The translations under genes were made by a program, and so were the position numbers. Under the pieces are notes generated by a model. The model made no database searches. It saw only the letters and a program-made list of their open reading frames with translations, and had not been told where the DNA came from. DNA of 34,003 bases from Brevundimonas sp. (GTDB taxonomy: Bacteria; Pseudomonadota; Alphaproteobacteria; Caulobacterales; Caulobacteraceae): NCBI RefSeq assembly GCF_016463485.1, contig NZ_JAEMRD010000021.1, positions 1 through 34,003 of the forward strand. Direction: 5' to 3'. The stretch's first letter is position 1; every line of letters starts with the position of its first letter. Shown in pieces: positions 18,515 through 27,485 of the stretch.

Positions 18515-18792
18515 GTGGGCTTGGTCCGAGCGCGGACCATCGCATTGATTCGCTCTTCAGCGTCTTCTTCGGGCACGAGACGAGATGGATCGGCTTTGTA
18601 GGCATCGTATGTCGGGCCGACCTCGTCGCGAAGCCATCGCTCCAAATCCGGCCGTTGCGCCGAAAGAGTGGTTTCCACGGTCTCACGCAGGAACTCGGCC
18701 GCATCCTCATAGACGCCGGACGCGACGCGGGCGTCGATCTCTTTCGCGGCGTCCTCCGAAAGCTCGAAGATTAGGGTACGGGTGGCGCTCAT
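18511..18792 (-). CDS. ParD-like antitoxin
   Basis: 93 residues. 'TRTLIFELSEDAAKEIDARV' then 'GVYEDAAEFLRETVETTLSA' fit a ribbon-helix-helix dimer with the ParD-type 'G.Y.....F.R' segment. The acidic C-terminal half ('SRLVPEEDAEERINAMV') would bind the toxin. It lies 12 bases downstream of the Hsp33 gene on the same strand, so it could be partly read from that promoter as well as its own. Confidence 0.82.
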   Translation of the reverse strand: MSATRTLIFELSEDAAKEIDARVASGVYEDAAEFLRETVETTLSAQRPDLERWLRDEVGPTYDAYKADPSRLVPEEDAEERINAMVRARTKPT

Positions 18793-18804
18793 GGCGTCAG
18801 CGTC

Positions 18805-19782
18805 TCACGAATCCGCGTTGCTCGCCACCTCCGCCGGATCCAGCGCATAAACCGTCGAACAGTATTCGCAGGTGACGCGGATCTTGCCGTCGTCCTCGAC
18901 CATGTCGGCGCGTTCGGCGTCGCTGAACGAGCCCAGGACGCCGACGATGCGTTCGGGGGAGCAGCGGCAGACGGCGGCGAGGGGCAGGGGCTGCTCCAGG
19001 CGTACGCCATCCTCGTGGAAGAGGCGGAAGAGCAGGGTTTCGGGCGTGATGGTGGGGTCGATCAGTTCGTCGTCGCCGAGCGTCTGGAACAGGGCGCGGG
19101 TGCGGTCCCAGACCTCTTCGGTCGAGCCGCGCGTGACGTCGCCGGCGACGGCCTGGATCATGGCCCCGCCCGAGCGCCAGTGGGCGACGCCGTCGTCGCC
19201 GACGATCTGGCCGACCGCGAGGCGGACCTTGGTCGGCACCTGTTCGGACTGGGCGAAATAGTGTTCGGCGCACAGCGACAGGCTTTCGCCCTCGATCGGG
19301 GTAATGCCCTGGTGGCGGTCGAAATCGGGGCCCTGGTCCAGGGTCATGATGAACACGCCCTCGCCCAGCAAGGTCCGGGCACCCGGGCGGGCGAAACCGG
19401 TCGAGGCGGCAGCGACCTCGGCCTCGTCGAACCGGCAATAGCCGCGCAGGGTGCCGGAGGTGTCATAGTCGGCGACGACGTAGCGGACGGGGCCGTCGCC
19501 TTGCGCCTGGACGATCAGCCGACCCTCGAATTTGAGGCTGGAGCCGACCAGGGCGGCGAGGGCGCAGGCTTCGCCCAGCAGGGCTGCGACCGGCTCGGGA
19601 TAGGCGTGGGCCGAGAGGATTTCGTCGACCGCCGAGCCCAGGCGGACCAGACGGCCACGCACCGGCCAGCCCTCGATCTGAAAGGCGGCGGCCAGGTTGT
19701 CGGTCGTGGTGTCTGTGGGCGCGGAATAGGGCAAGGGTCTTCGAGTCCGGGCAATGTCGGGGAGGCGCGTCAAGATAGGCAC
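18805..19782 (-). CDS. hslO: Redox-regulated molecular chaperone Hsp33
   Basis: About 325 residues. The C-terminal redox switch is complete: C272 and C274 in 'VCRCSPERI' and C305, C308 in 'CEYCST', the CxC/CxxC zinc site that forms disulphides under oxidative stress and activates the holdase. The N-terminal domain shows 'VRGRLVRLGSAVDEILSAH', 'LLGEACALAALVGSSLKFEG' and 'YDTSGTLRGYCRF', all typical. The chaperone is cytoplasmic and ATP-independent. The start is uncertain: GTG 19782 has AGGG seven bases upstream, while homologues often start near the 'TDTTTDNLAAAF' segment, so TTG 19734 is an alternative. Confidence 0.93.
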   Translation of the reverse strand: MPILTRLPDIARTRRPLPYSAPTDTTTDNLAAAFQIEGWPVRGRLVRLGSAVDEILSAHAYPEPVAALLGEACALAALVGSSLKFEGRLIVQAQGDGPVRYVVADYDTSGTLRGYCRFDEAEVAAASTGFARPGARTLLGEGVFIMTLDQGPDFDRHQGITPIEGESLSLCAEHYFAQSEQVPTKVRLAVGQIVGDDGVAHWRSGGAMIQAVAGDVTRGSTEEVWDRTRALFQTLGDDELIDPTITPETLLFRLFHEDGVRLEQPLPLAAVCRCSPERIVGVLGSFSDAERADMVEDDGKIRVTCEYCSTVYALDPAEVASNADS

Positions 19783-19874
19783 GGGCGCGCCCTATGGTAA
19801 GGGGGTGGGGAACCGGCACGACCGGCGGCCCGTTGCGAACCGGGCCGCGGGAGCCGACAGACGAAGGCGTGATC

Positions 19875-21320
19875 ATGTCCGTAAAGCCCACCCTGAAGCC
19901 GCTGAACCAGCAGGCGATCGTTGTGACCGGCGCGACCTCGGGCATAGGGCTGGCCACGGCGAGGCGGGCTGCGCGGGCAGGGGCCTGCGTCTTCTTGATC
20001 GCGCGGGGCGAGACCGACCTGAAGGCGCTGTGCGAGGAAATCCAGCGCGACGGCGGCCGCGCGGCCTGGGCCGTGGCCGACGTCGCGGATTTCGACGCCC
20101 TGGCTGAGGCGGCCGACAAATGCCGCCGACTGTTCGGCGGGTTCGACACCTGGGTGAACAATGCCGGGGTCTCGATCATCGGCAGCGTACTGGAAACCTC
20201 TCTGCAGGATCAGCGACGGCTGTTCGAGACCAACTACTGGGGCGTGGTCAACGGATCGACGATTGCGGCCGAGCACCTGAAAGGCCGACCGGGCGGGGGG
20301 GCGATCATCAACGTCGGCTCGACCCTGTCGGACGCACCGGCACCGATCCGGGGGGCCTATTCGGCGTCCAAGCACGCGGTGAAGGGGTTCACCAATGCGC
20401 TGAGGATGGAGCTGATCCGCGATTTCGCCCCGATCTCGCTGAGCCTGGTCAAGCCCGCGGCGGTGGATTCGCGCTATGACCGGCACGCCCGGAACCTGGC
20501 CGGCTATGCCGCGCAGAGCCCGCAGCCGGTCTATGCGACCCATGTGGTGGCCGACGCCATCCTGTGGTGCGCGACCCATCCGACGCGGGAGATCACGGTC
20601 GGCGGAGGCGGGCGACTGATCGCCGCATTCTATTCGGCTTTGCCGGGGATCGCGGAACCACTCTTCGCGCGGTTCGCTCCTGTGTTGAAGCGGGACAGGG
20701 GTTCCGACGACTGGTCGTATGAGGATGGTCTTTACGAGCCTTCCGAGGACGGCCTCAACGAAGAGGTTCATTATCCCATGGTTCGACAGTTCAGCGTCGT
20801 CGCCGAAGTGCGCAAGCACCCCGGCATCACCGCAGGCACCGTTGCCCTGGTCGCGACGGCGGCGATCGCGACGGTCCTGCTGATGCAGCGCTCGGGACCG
20901 CGCCGTTACGAGACGATCCGTGACCGGCTTGACCCGCGCGGCTGGATCGACGCCGAGGCTCTGAGGCATCGGTTCGAGGACATCCAGCGCGGCCTGACCG
21001 GCGCCGCCGAGGATCTGGGCGACCGGGCCGGGGCCCTGCGCGAAGACGCTCGCGACACCGCCGAGAGCCTGTTCCAGCGGGGGCGCGACGCCATCTCGGG
21101 CGGCAAGCGCAAGCAGTACGCCAAGGCGGCGCGCGGTTATGCCGACAAGGCGGGCAAGCGGGCGCGCGGCTATGCCGACGCCGGGGTCCAGTATGGTCGT
21201 GACCATGCGCGTGAAGGCGGTGCCCTGCTGGCCGTGGCCACCATCGCTGCTGCAGTCGGTGCGGCTGTGCTCGAATCGCGTCGTCCGGACAGCCGGGTCC
21301 GCCGCATCGCCAAATTCTAG
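19875..21320 (+). CDS. Short-chain dehydrogenase/reductase with membrane-anchored helical C-terminal extension
   Basis: 481 residues from ATG 19875, which has AAGG seven bases upstream. Residues 1 to about 260 are a classical SDR: TGATSGIG at 18-25 (NAD(P) binding), NNAG at 95-98, and catalytic Ser/Tyr/Lys with Y162 and K166 in 'AYSASKHAVKGF'. After an acidic linker (about 273-300) there is a membrane helix at about 318-337, then 100 residues of charged amphipathic helix with repeated 'RGYAD' segments and DUF883-like character. A second hydrophobic segment ('GGALLAVATIAAAVGAAVLE') precedes a basic tail. Ordinary SDRs are about 250 residues. The substrate is unknown, and the tail suggests attachment to the inner membrane or envelope. 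Confidence 0.88.
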   Translation: MSVKPTLKPLNQQAIVVTGATSGIGLATARRAARAGACVFLIARGETDLKALCEEIQRDGGRAAWAVADVADFDALAEAADKCRRLFGGFDTWVNNAGVSIIGSVLETSLQDQRRLFETNYWGVVNGSTIAAEHLKGRPGGGAIINVGSTLSDAPAPIRGAYSASKHAVKGFTNALRMELIRDFAPISLSLVKPAAVDSRYDRHARNLAGYAAQSPQPVYATHVVADAILWCATHPTREITVGGGGRLIAAFYSALPGIAEPLFARFAPVLKRDRGSDDWSYEDGLYEPSEDGLNEEVHYPMVRQFSVVAEVRKHPGITAGTVALVATAAIATVLLMQRSGPRRYETIRDRLDPRGWIDAEALRHRFEDIQRGLTGAAEDLGDRAGALREDARDTAESLFQRGRDAISGGKRKQYAKAARGYADKAGKRARGYADAGVQYGRDHAREGGALLAVATIAAAVGAAVLESRRPDSRVRRIAKF

Positions 21321-21378
21321 GCCGCCGGCTTAGCAATCATCGTTGCCGCAGTTGCGAGCGAGGGGGTAGGAGGGCGCC

Positions 21379-23274
21379 ATGAGCGCGCCCACCCCCACCT
21401 TCGTTTTCGATTTCGATTCGACCCTGGTCCGGATCGAGACGCTGGAGGCACTCGCCGAAATCGCGCTTGACGGATCGGCGGAAGCCGACGCTGTGCGAGC
21501 CAGGGTCGCCGACCTGACCGACCGGGCCATGTCCGGCGAAATCGGGTTCGGCGAGGCACTGCGTCAGCGGCTGGCGCTGCTGCCTCTGACGAGGGCCCAC
21601 GTCGAGGCCCTGGCTGACCGAATTCTCGATGAGGGAACGCCGTCGGTGCGGCGGAACCTGCGCTTCTTTCAGGAGAATGCTGACAAGGTCGTGATCCTGT
21701 CAGGGGGTTTTCGCGAAATCATAGCGCCGGTGGCGGAACGGCTGGGCGTCGCGGCGGATCGGGTGCTTTGCAACGACCTGACCTACGACGCCGACGGCCG
21801 GGTGACCGGGGTCGACGACGCCAATCCCTTGTCGCACGCCGACGGCAAGCCGAAGGTGATCGCGGCGCTGAACCTGCCGCGTCCGATCGTCATGGTCGGG
21901 GACGGCTGGAACGACGCCGAGGTCAAGCTGGCGGGGGTCGCGGACCGGTTCTACGCCTACACCGAGATCGTTCGTCGCCCCAAGGTGGTCGAGGTCGCCG
22001 ACGCCGAGGCACCGTCGATGGACGAGTTGCTGCACGCCGAGGGGATGATGGGGCGGTGGTCCTTCCCGCGTTCCAAGATCCGGATGCTGCTGCTCGAGAA
22101 CATCCACCCCGCCGCGATCGAGCGGCTGGAAGAGGCCGGGTATTCGGTCGAGACCCAGAAGGGCGCGCTGGACGAGGACGACCTGATCGCGGCGATCAAG
22201 GGCGTCCATGTTCTGGGCATCAGGTCCAAGACCAATGTGACGGCACGGGTGCTGGAACAGGCGGATCGCCTGATGGCGGTGGCGGCGTTCTGCATCGGCA
22301 CCAACCAGATCGACCTGGACGCGGCGGCCGATCACGGCGTGGCGGTTTTCAATGCGCCGTACTCGAACACGCGGTCGGTGGTGGAGCTGGCCATCGGCCT
22401 GACCATCACCCTGATGCGCGACGTGGTCGACAAATCGGCCGCCATGCATACCGGCAAGTGGAACAAGTCCGCTGACGGCTCGCGCGAACTGCGCGGCAAG
22501 ACGCTGGGGATCGTGGGCTATGGTGCCATCGGATCGCAGCTGTCGGTGCTGGCCGAGGCGCTGGGGATGCGGGTCATCTTCCATGACCTTTCGGAGCGGC
22601 TGGCGCTGGGCAATGCCAAGCGGATGAGAAACCTGGACGCCTTGCTGGCCGAGGCGGATGTCGTCACCCTGCACGTCGACGGGCGGCGCGAGAACACCAA
22701 CCTGATCGGCCCGGCCCAGTTCCAGCAGATGAAGGAAGGCGCGCTGTTCCTGAACCTGTCACGCGGGCATGTGGTCAATATCGGCGCCCTGGCCCAGGCC
22801 ATCCAGGGCGGGCGGATTGGCGGGGCGGCGCTGGATGTCTTCCCCGAAGAGCCGCGTACCAATGCCGATCCTTTCGACAGCCCCTTGATGGGGCTGAAGA
22901 ACGTGATCCTGACCCCTCACATCGGCGGATCGACGGAAGAGGCGCAGGAAGCCATCGCCGAGTTCGCGGCCGAGCGGTTGCTGGGCTATCTGAACCGGGG
23001 CGACACGACGTTCAGCGTCAACCTGCCCAATGTGCAACTGGCCGAGGTGTCGGGCGGGCACCGCATCCTGCATATCCACAGGAACCAGCCGGGCGTCATG
23101 GCCGAGCTGAACCGCGAACTGGCGACGGCGGGGCTCAACATACTGGGCCAGCATCTGAAGACCGACGAGCGGACGGGCTATGTCATCACCGACGTCGACC
23201 GCGATTATGATCCGGAGGCGTTGAAGGCGCTGAAGACCGTGGCCGGGACGCTGCGGTTCCGGCTTCTTCATTAG
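21379..23274 (+). CDS. serA: SerB-type phosphatase fused to 3-phosphoglycerate dehydrogenase (bifunctional serine biosynthesis protein)
   Basis: 631 residues in one continuous frame with GGAGG before the ATG. Residues 1 to about 215 are a HAD-IB phosphatase with phosphoserine phosphatase motifs: DFDST (D11, D13), 'LSGGF' (107-111), a lysine at 157/159 and GDGWND (174-179). Residues about 228-631 match E. coli-type SerA throughout: 'GIRSKT', 'CIGTNQIDLDAAADHG', nucleotide-binding GYGAIG (380-385), and catalytic R462, E491 and H514 ('TPHIGGST'). The ACT domain keeps H567, N569 and N587, the positions that bind feedback serine in E. coli SerA. The protein could therefore catalyse the first and last steps of serine synthesis; the middle transaminase (SerC) is not in the window. 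Phosphatase substrate specificity is inferred. Confidence 0.93.
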   Translation: MSAPTPTFVFDFDSTLVRIETLEALAEIALDGSAEADAVRARVADLTDRAMSGEIGFGEALRQRLALLPLTRAHVEALADRILDEGTPSVRRNLRFFQENADKVVILSGGFREIIAPVAERLGVAADRVLCNDLTYDADGRVTGVDDANPLSHADGKPKVIAALNLPRPIVMVGDGWNDAEVKLAGVADRFYAYTEIVRRPKVVEVADAEAPSMDELLHAEGMMGRWSFPRSKIRMLLLENIHPAAIERLEEAGYSVETQKGALDEDDLIAAIKGVHVLGIRSKTNVTARVLEQADRLMAVAAFCIGTNQIDLDAAADHGVAVFNAPYSNTRSVVELAIGLTITLMRDVVDKSAAMHTGKWNKSADGSRELRGKTLGIVGYGAIGSQLSVLAEALGMRVIFHDLSERLALGNAKRMRNLDALLAEADVVTLHVDGRRENTNLIGPAQFQQMKEGALFLNLSRGHVVNIGALAQAIQGGRIGGAALDVFPEEPRTNADPFDSPLMGLKNVILTPHIGGSTEEAQEAIAEFAAERLLGYLNRGDTTFSVNLPNVQLAEVSGGHRILHIHRNQPGVMAELNRELATAGLNILGQHLKTDERTGYVITDVDRDYDPEALKALKTVAGTLRFRLLH

Positions 23275-23372
23275 AACCAGGCCGAGGCTTCCCCAACGGC
23301 ATCTTGAACTCCCGGGAAACGCGCGCAAAGTGCATCCCAACGACCGCGAGTCTGACGGTCGAGGGAGGTTTC

Positions 23373-25181
23373 ATGTCCAGGATTCACACAGGCGCGGCTC
23401 TGGTCGTGCTCGCGGCCGCCGCGTCGCTCGCCGCCGCTTCCACCGCCAACGCCCAGTCCTACGGCCGGCTCGTCGTCTTCGGCGACAGCCTGACCGACAA
23501 CGGCAACCTGTTCGCTATCACCGGCGGGGCCGCGCCGGCCGCGCCCTTCGTCAACGGCCGCTTCTCTACCGGGCCCGTGTTCGTCGAGCTGCTGGGATTC
23601 AACCTGGGTCGCCAGACGGCCGGCTCGCCGGTGACCGGCAGCATCAACTACGCCTATGGCGGGTCGCGCACTGATACGGTGGCGTCGCCCGGACCAGGCA
23701 TGCGGACTCAACTGACTTCCTACACGTCGGCGGGCGGACGGTTCGGCGCAACCGATCTGGTCAGCATTCTTGGTGGCGCGAACAACATCTTCCAGGCCCT
23801 GCCGGCGGCGGGCGCCACATCCAATCCGACCGGCGCGATCTCGCCCGTGTCGCTTGGGGCGGCGGCCGATATCAACTTCCTGACCAACAGCGTGGCGGCG
23901 GCCGGGGCGGGGACCGTTCTGGTCACGAACCTGCCCAAGCTCAGCCTGACGCCGCAGTTCCGCAACACCACGGCGGCACCGCTGGCCGATTTCGCGGTGA
24001 CGACCTTCAACGGTGCCCTGCTGACCGGCCTGCAGTCGACGGCGGCGGCCAATCCGAACGCCAACATCATCTATATGGACCTGTTCAAGATCGGTGACGT
24101 GATTGCGGGCAATCCGGGCCAGTTCGGCATCACCAACGTGACCGACCAGTGCGCCCTGGCCACGCCGCGCTGCGCCGATCCCGGCTATTTCTATGTCGAC
24201 GGGGTCCACCCGACGGCCCTGGGGCACCGGCTGATCGCCCAGCTGGCCAACGACTACCTGTATTACGCCGACATCGGCGCCCAGAGCGCGGTGATGGGCG
24301 AGACCTCCTATCGCCACCGCGAGGACAGCTTGGACGAAGGTTCGGCGGCGCTGTCGGGTCATGGCGACTGGGCTGACGGGACGACGGTGTCGGTCAGCGG
24401 ATCGTACGACCAGACCGACAGCGACCGGCGCGGCGTCGTGGCGGCGGCCGCGTCCGAGGGCTACGGCCTGCGGTTCGCGGTCGAGAACGCCTGGTCCAAT
24501 ACCTGGAAGGTCGGGGTCGCGGGCAGCTATCGTCGCGCCGACGTCGTAGGCGGCCGGCTGGAGACCGATCTGAACACCTATGCGTTCGACGTCTATGGCG
24601 GCTGGCGGTCGGGCGCGATGTTCGTCAATGCGACGGCCGGCGCGGCGGCGGACCAGTTCGACACCCGGCGCCTGACCTCGATTGCGCCGGTGGTCCACAT
24701 CGGCAAGGCCGACGGCGTCAGCAAGGGCGCGCGCGCGCAAGGTGGCGTGTGGATGGACCTCGGTGGTATCGCGATCTCGCCCCGCGTGGCGGTGTCGTGG
24801 GTGTCGTCGACCGTCGATGGCTTCATCGAACAGGGCCCGGCGGCCGCCTATGACTATAAGGGTCGCACGGTCCAGGTGCTGAGCGCCGAGGCCACCCTGC
24901 GGGCCGAGGCCGACATGGGCGGCTTTGCCCTGTTTGCCGAGGGCGGCTATCGCGACGCCCTGGACGACAGCTCCGACGCTGTGCGTACCGGTATCGGCTA
25001 CAACACCGCCAAGGTATTGGCCCGTCAGGTGGACGAGCCGTTCGGGGGCCAGATCCTGGCCTCGGCCGGGGTGCGCGGCGACCTGGGGCCGATCTCGGTG
25101 GATATCGGCTATCGCGGCCGGTTTGGTGATCATGCCGACAGCCACATGGGCGGCATTACCCTGACGCTGCCGCTGCAATAG
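23373..25181 (+). CDS. GDSL-family autotransporter esterase/lipase
   Basis: 602 residues from ATG 23373, preceded by GGGAGG. The signal peptide ends near 'ANA-QS' (27/28). The SGNH passenger starts at once with 'VVFGDSLTDNGN' (catalytic S39), followed by 'NYAYGGSRTD', a 'GGANNIF' segment in place of the usual GxND block, and the catalytic Asp/His block 'YVDGVHPTALGH'. The C-terminal 270 residues are an autotransporter beta-barrel with alternating strands, ending 'GGITLTLPLQ' rather than in the usual aromatic residue. The passenger is expected on the cell surface, hydrolysing ester substrates. A short inverted repeat (CGACCG 23341-23346 / CGGTCG 23356-23361) sits just before the ribosome site. 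Confidence 0.92.
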   Translation: MSRIHTGAALVVLAAAASLAAASTANAQSYGRLVVFGDSLTDNGNLFAITGGAAPAAPFVNGRFSTGPVFVELLGFNLGRQTAGSPVTGSINYAYGGSRTDTVASPGPGMRTQLTSYTSAGGRFGATDLVSILGGANNIFQALPAAGATSNPTGAISPVSLGAAADINFLTNSVAAAGAGTVLVTNLPKLSLTPQFRNTTAAPLADFAVTTFNGALLTGLQSTAAANPNANIIYMDLFKIGDVIAGNPGQFGITNVTDQCALATPRCADPGYFYVDGVHPTALGHRLIAQLANDYLYYADIGAQSAVMGETSYRHREDSLDEGSAALSGHGDWADGTTVSVSGSYDQTDSDRRGVVAAAASEGYGLRFAVENAWSNTWKVGVAGSYRRADVVGGRLETDLNTYAFDVYGGWRSGAMFVNATAGAAADQFDTRRLTSIAPVVHIGKADGVSKGARAQGGVWMDLGGIAISPRVAVSWVSSTVDGFIEQGPAAAYDYKGRTVQVLSAEATLRAEADMGGFALFAEGGYRDALDDSSDAVRTGIGYNTAKVLARQVDEPFGGQILASAGVRGDLGPISVDIGYRGRFGDHADSHMGGITLTLPLQ

Positions 25182-25194
25182 AAGGATCGGAGTT

Positions 25195-25224
25195 CCCCGG
25201 GTGCGACCTTGTGTCCGCCCGGGG
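25195..25224. terminator. Inverted repeat after the autotransporter gene, possible terminator
   Basis: CCCCGGG (25195-25201) pairs with CCCGGGG (25218-25224) around a 16-base loop, 13 bases after the autotransporter stop. No T-run follows, so it is at best a non-canonical terminator or an mRNA 3' stabilising hairpin. The rest of the 180-base gap before the M23 gene shows nothing else I can name. Confidence 0.35.
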
Positions 25225-25361
25225 TGCCCCAAAGTCGCCCTTTCGGGGGGAGACAAGGCGGCCCCTCCGTCACCCCGGATCGATGCAACGGCGTTCCTCG
25301 CCGCGTCGTGGGATGATGGTCCTCCCTGCTCAGTCTTGCAGCGACCGGAGCCGACGATCCT

Positions 25362-25985
25362 ATGCGCCGACTACTGCCGCCCGCGCGGTCCTATCTCATT
25401 CGTTTCGGCCAGACGGCCGGTCTTCTGGCCATCGCCGGGATGGCCATGGCGGCAGCACCGCTCGCGCCTGTCACCGTGACGGCCGCCGATCCGGTCGCCG
25501 TCCCTGCGGCCGCCCCCGTCATTGCGGTTGCCGCGCCAGCCGGGCCGGTGACCCGCGAGATCGCCTTCGCCGAGCCTGTGCCGGGCTTTGCCATCAACTC
25601 CCGCTTCGGGATGCGACGTCTGGGCGGCGAGCCCGGCGTTCGCCAGCACAAGGGCGTCGATATCGCCGCCCCGACCGGCACGTCCGTCTATGCCTCGGCC
25701 GAGGGACAGGTGCTGCGCATCGGCTACGACCCCGAGGGCTATGGCAACTTCATCGAGATGCGCCACCCGAACGGCATGACCAGCCTGTATGGCCACCTGA
25801 GCCGCGTCGATGTGGCCTCGGGCGACAAGATCGCTCCCGGTGAGCGCATCGGCCTGATCGGCTCCACCGGCTATTCGACCGGCCCGCACCTTCATTTCGA
25901 GGTCCGTCGCGGCGGCTCCCAGATCAACCCGACCCGGGTCATGGGGCGCAGCTTTCAGGTGAAGGTCACGTCCGCTTCGACCTGA
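25362..25985 (+). CDS. M23-family peptidoglycan endopeptidase (LytM domain)
   Basis: 207 residues. An N-terminal signal or anchor helix (about 14-34) is followed by an alanine/proline-rich linker and a LytM domain (about 75-195). Zinc and catalytic residues are all visible: H96 and D100 in 'QHKGVDIAAP', H145 in 'SLYGHLS', and H176 and H178 in 'GPHLHFEVR'. The site is complete, so an active endopeptidase cutting peptide cross-links in the periplasm is expected rather than an EnvC-like inactive regulator. It overlaps the convergent membrane-protein gene by 20 bases. Confidence 0.92.
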   Translation: MRRLLPPARSYLIRFGQTAGLLAIAGMAMAAAPLAPVTVTAADPVAVPAAAPVIAVAAPAGPVTREIAFAEPVPGFAINSRFGMRRLGGEPGVRQHKGVDIAAPTGTSVYASAEGQVLRIGYDPEGYGNFIEMRHPNGMTSLYGHLSRVDVASGDKIAPGERIGLIGSTGYSTGPHLHFEVRRGGSQINPTRVMGRSFQVKVTSAST

Positions 25986-26361
25986 ACGCGCCGGACGCCA
26001 GTACGCCCGCCGTCGCGATCAGCAGGATCGAGCAGACCACCATCCACAGCGGATGGGGCAGCATGGCGAAGTTGGCGATGGTGGCGGCCAGGATCACCGC
26101 CATGATGACCCAGGCCGTCCAGGCGCGGCCCGACACTCGCACCGCCGCCAGTCCGCCCAGCAGGACCGCGATGAAATAGGTCGCGACGATGCCGATCTTG
26201 GACGCGACGGGGGTAGCGTCCATCATGGCCTCGACGGCGGCCGGATCGTTCATGTCCACGGCTGTGCCGCCGGTCAGGGCGTGGATCGCAAGCTCGCCGG
26301 CCATGACCGCAGCGAAGGCCACGACGACGCCGACCACGATCCCCAGAATGATTTTAAGCAC
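25966..26361 (-). CDS. Small four-helix inner-membrane protein, unknown function
   Basis: 131 residues starting at GTG 26361 behind a strong GGGAGGGA site. Four hydrophobic helices are visible at about 3-30, 55-75, 83-100 and 104-123. The loop between helices 1 and 2 is acidic ('DMNDPAAVEAMMDATP'). No catalytic or binding motif is seen. It resembles uncharacterised alphaproteobacterial membrane proteins of similar size. Its 3' end overlaps the M23 gene tail to tail. Confidence 0.75.
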   Translation of the reverse strand: MLKIILGIVVGVVVAFAAVMAGELAIHALTGGTAVDMNDPAAVEAMMDATPVASKIGIVATYFIAVLLGGLAAVRVSGRAWTAWVIMAVILAATIANFAMLPHPLWMVVCSILLIATAGVLASGAFRSKRT

Positions 26362-26525
26362 GGTTCCCTCCCAAAGCCCCTGGCCGGAGAGTCTCGCCGC
26401 ACGGGCCGGCCGTCAAGACGAACGGCGTCGTGGCAAAAGCGGTTTGTCGGTGCCGACCCCTTTGCTAAGCGTGAGGGGTCGGTCCGGAATCGCCTTGCGG
26501 TTGGATCGAGGCAGGGGAGGCGAGC

Positions 26526-27485
26526 ATGGCGGCATTGACGCTGGACGGCGTGAGCAAACGCTACGGGGAGTTCCAGGCGGTGCGGGACCTGAGCTTCCAG
26601 GTCGAGAAGGGCGCGATCTGCGGGTTCCTGGGCCCCAATGGCGCGGGCAAGACCTCGACCCTGCGGATGATCCTGGGACTGCAGCCGGCGACGTCGGGGC
26701 GGATCGAGATTCTGGGGGCCGACGATGGGCGCAAGGTGCGCGACCGGATTGGCTTCCTGCCCGAGGAGCGGGGCCTGTACAAGAAGATGACGCCGGTGGA
26801 CGCCATCGCCTTCTTCGGCTCGCTGAAGGGGGTGCCGGTCGCCGAGGGCCGCAAGCGCGCGCGCGAGATGCTGGACGCGCAGGGCCTGGGTGCCTCGAAG
26901 AACAAGAAGATGAAGGAGCTGTCCAAGGGGATGGCGCAAAAGGTTCAGCTGATCGCCTCGGTCGTGCATCGGCCGGAGTTCGTGATCCTGGACGAGCCGT
27001 TTTCGGGCCTTGATCCGGTCAACCAGCAGGGGCTGGAGACGGTGATCCGCGACCTGGCGGCGAACGGCGCGACGGTGCTGTTCTCGACCCATGTGATGCA
27101 GCACGCTGAGCGGCTGTGCGACCGGGTGGTGCTGCTGGCGCGGGGGCGCAAGGCTTTTGAGGGGACGGTCGCCGAGGCGCGCGCGACGTCGCGGCGGTTC
27201 CTGGAACTGGAAGGGGCGATCGACCCCAACGCCGTGGGCGGGCTGCCCGGTGTGACCGGCGTCGAGGTGCTGAACGACGCCGACGGGGTGCGCACGCTGA
27301 AGGCGGCGCTGGCGGCCGATGCGGCCGGGCAGGAGACGCTGAAGGCGGCCTTCCTGACGGGTCTGGACGTACGGCGGTTCGAGCTGAAACAGCCGACCCT
27401 GCATGACGCCTTCATCGACCTGACCGGGGATCACCCGGACCAGGATCAGTCGGTGGCCAAGCCGGCTTCAGGAGCCGCCCGATGA
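26526..27485 (+). CDS. ABC exporter ATP-binding protein (NatA-like)
   Basis: 319 residues behind a GGAGG site. Walker A 'GPNGAGKTSTLRM', Q-loop region 'IGFLPEERGLYKKMTP', signature 'LSKGMAQKVQLIASV' (a degenerate LSGGQ, common in this branch), Walker B 'FVILDEPFSGLDP' and switch His in 'STHVMQHAERLC'. The C-terminal 100 residues are the DUF4162-type extension found on NatA/YhaQ-like exporters. Its last four bases overlap the permease gene, so the two form one exporter. The substrate is unknown; relatives export sodium, drugs or lipids. Confidence 0.92.
   Translation: MAALTLDGVSKRYGEFQAVRDLSFQVEKGAICGFLGPNGAGKTSTLRMILGLQPATSGRIEILGADDGRKVRDRIGFLPEERGLYKKMTPVDAIAFFGSLKGVPVAEGRKRAREMLDAQGLGASKNKKMKELSKGMAQKVQLIASVVHRPEFVILDEPFSGLDPVNQQGLETVIRDLAANGATVLFSTHVMQHAERLCDRVVLLARGRKAFEGTVAEARATSRRFLELEGAIDPNAVGGLPGVTGVEVLNDADGVRTLKAALAADAAGQETLKAAFLTGLDVRRFELKQPTLHDAFIDLTGDHPDQDQSVAKPASGAAR

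Noticed and set aside
23271..25256. 661-codon minus-strand open frame opposite the autotransporter
   Set aside because: The plus strand encodes an evident GDSL autotransporter with signal peptide. The antisense product is arginine/glycine-rich without domains.
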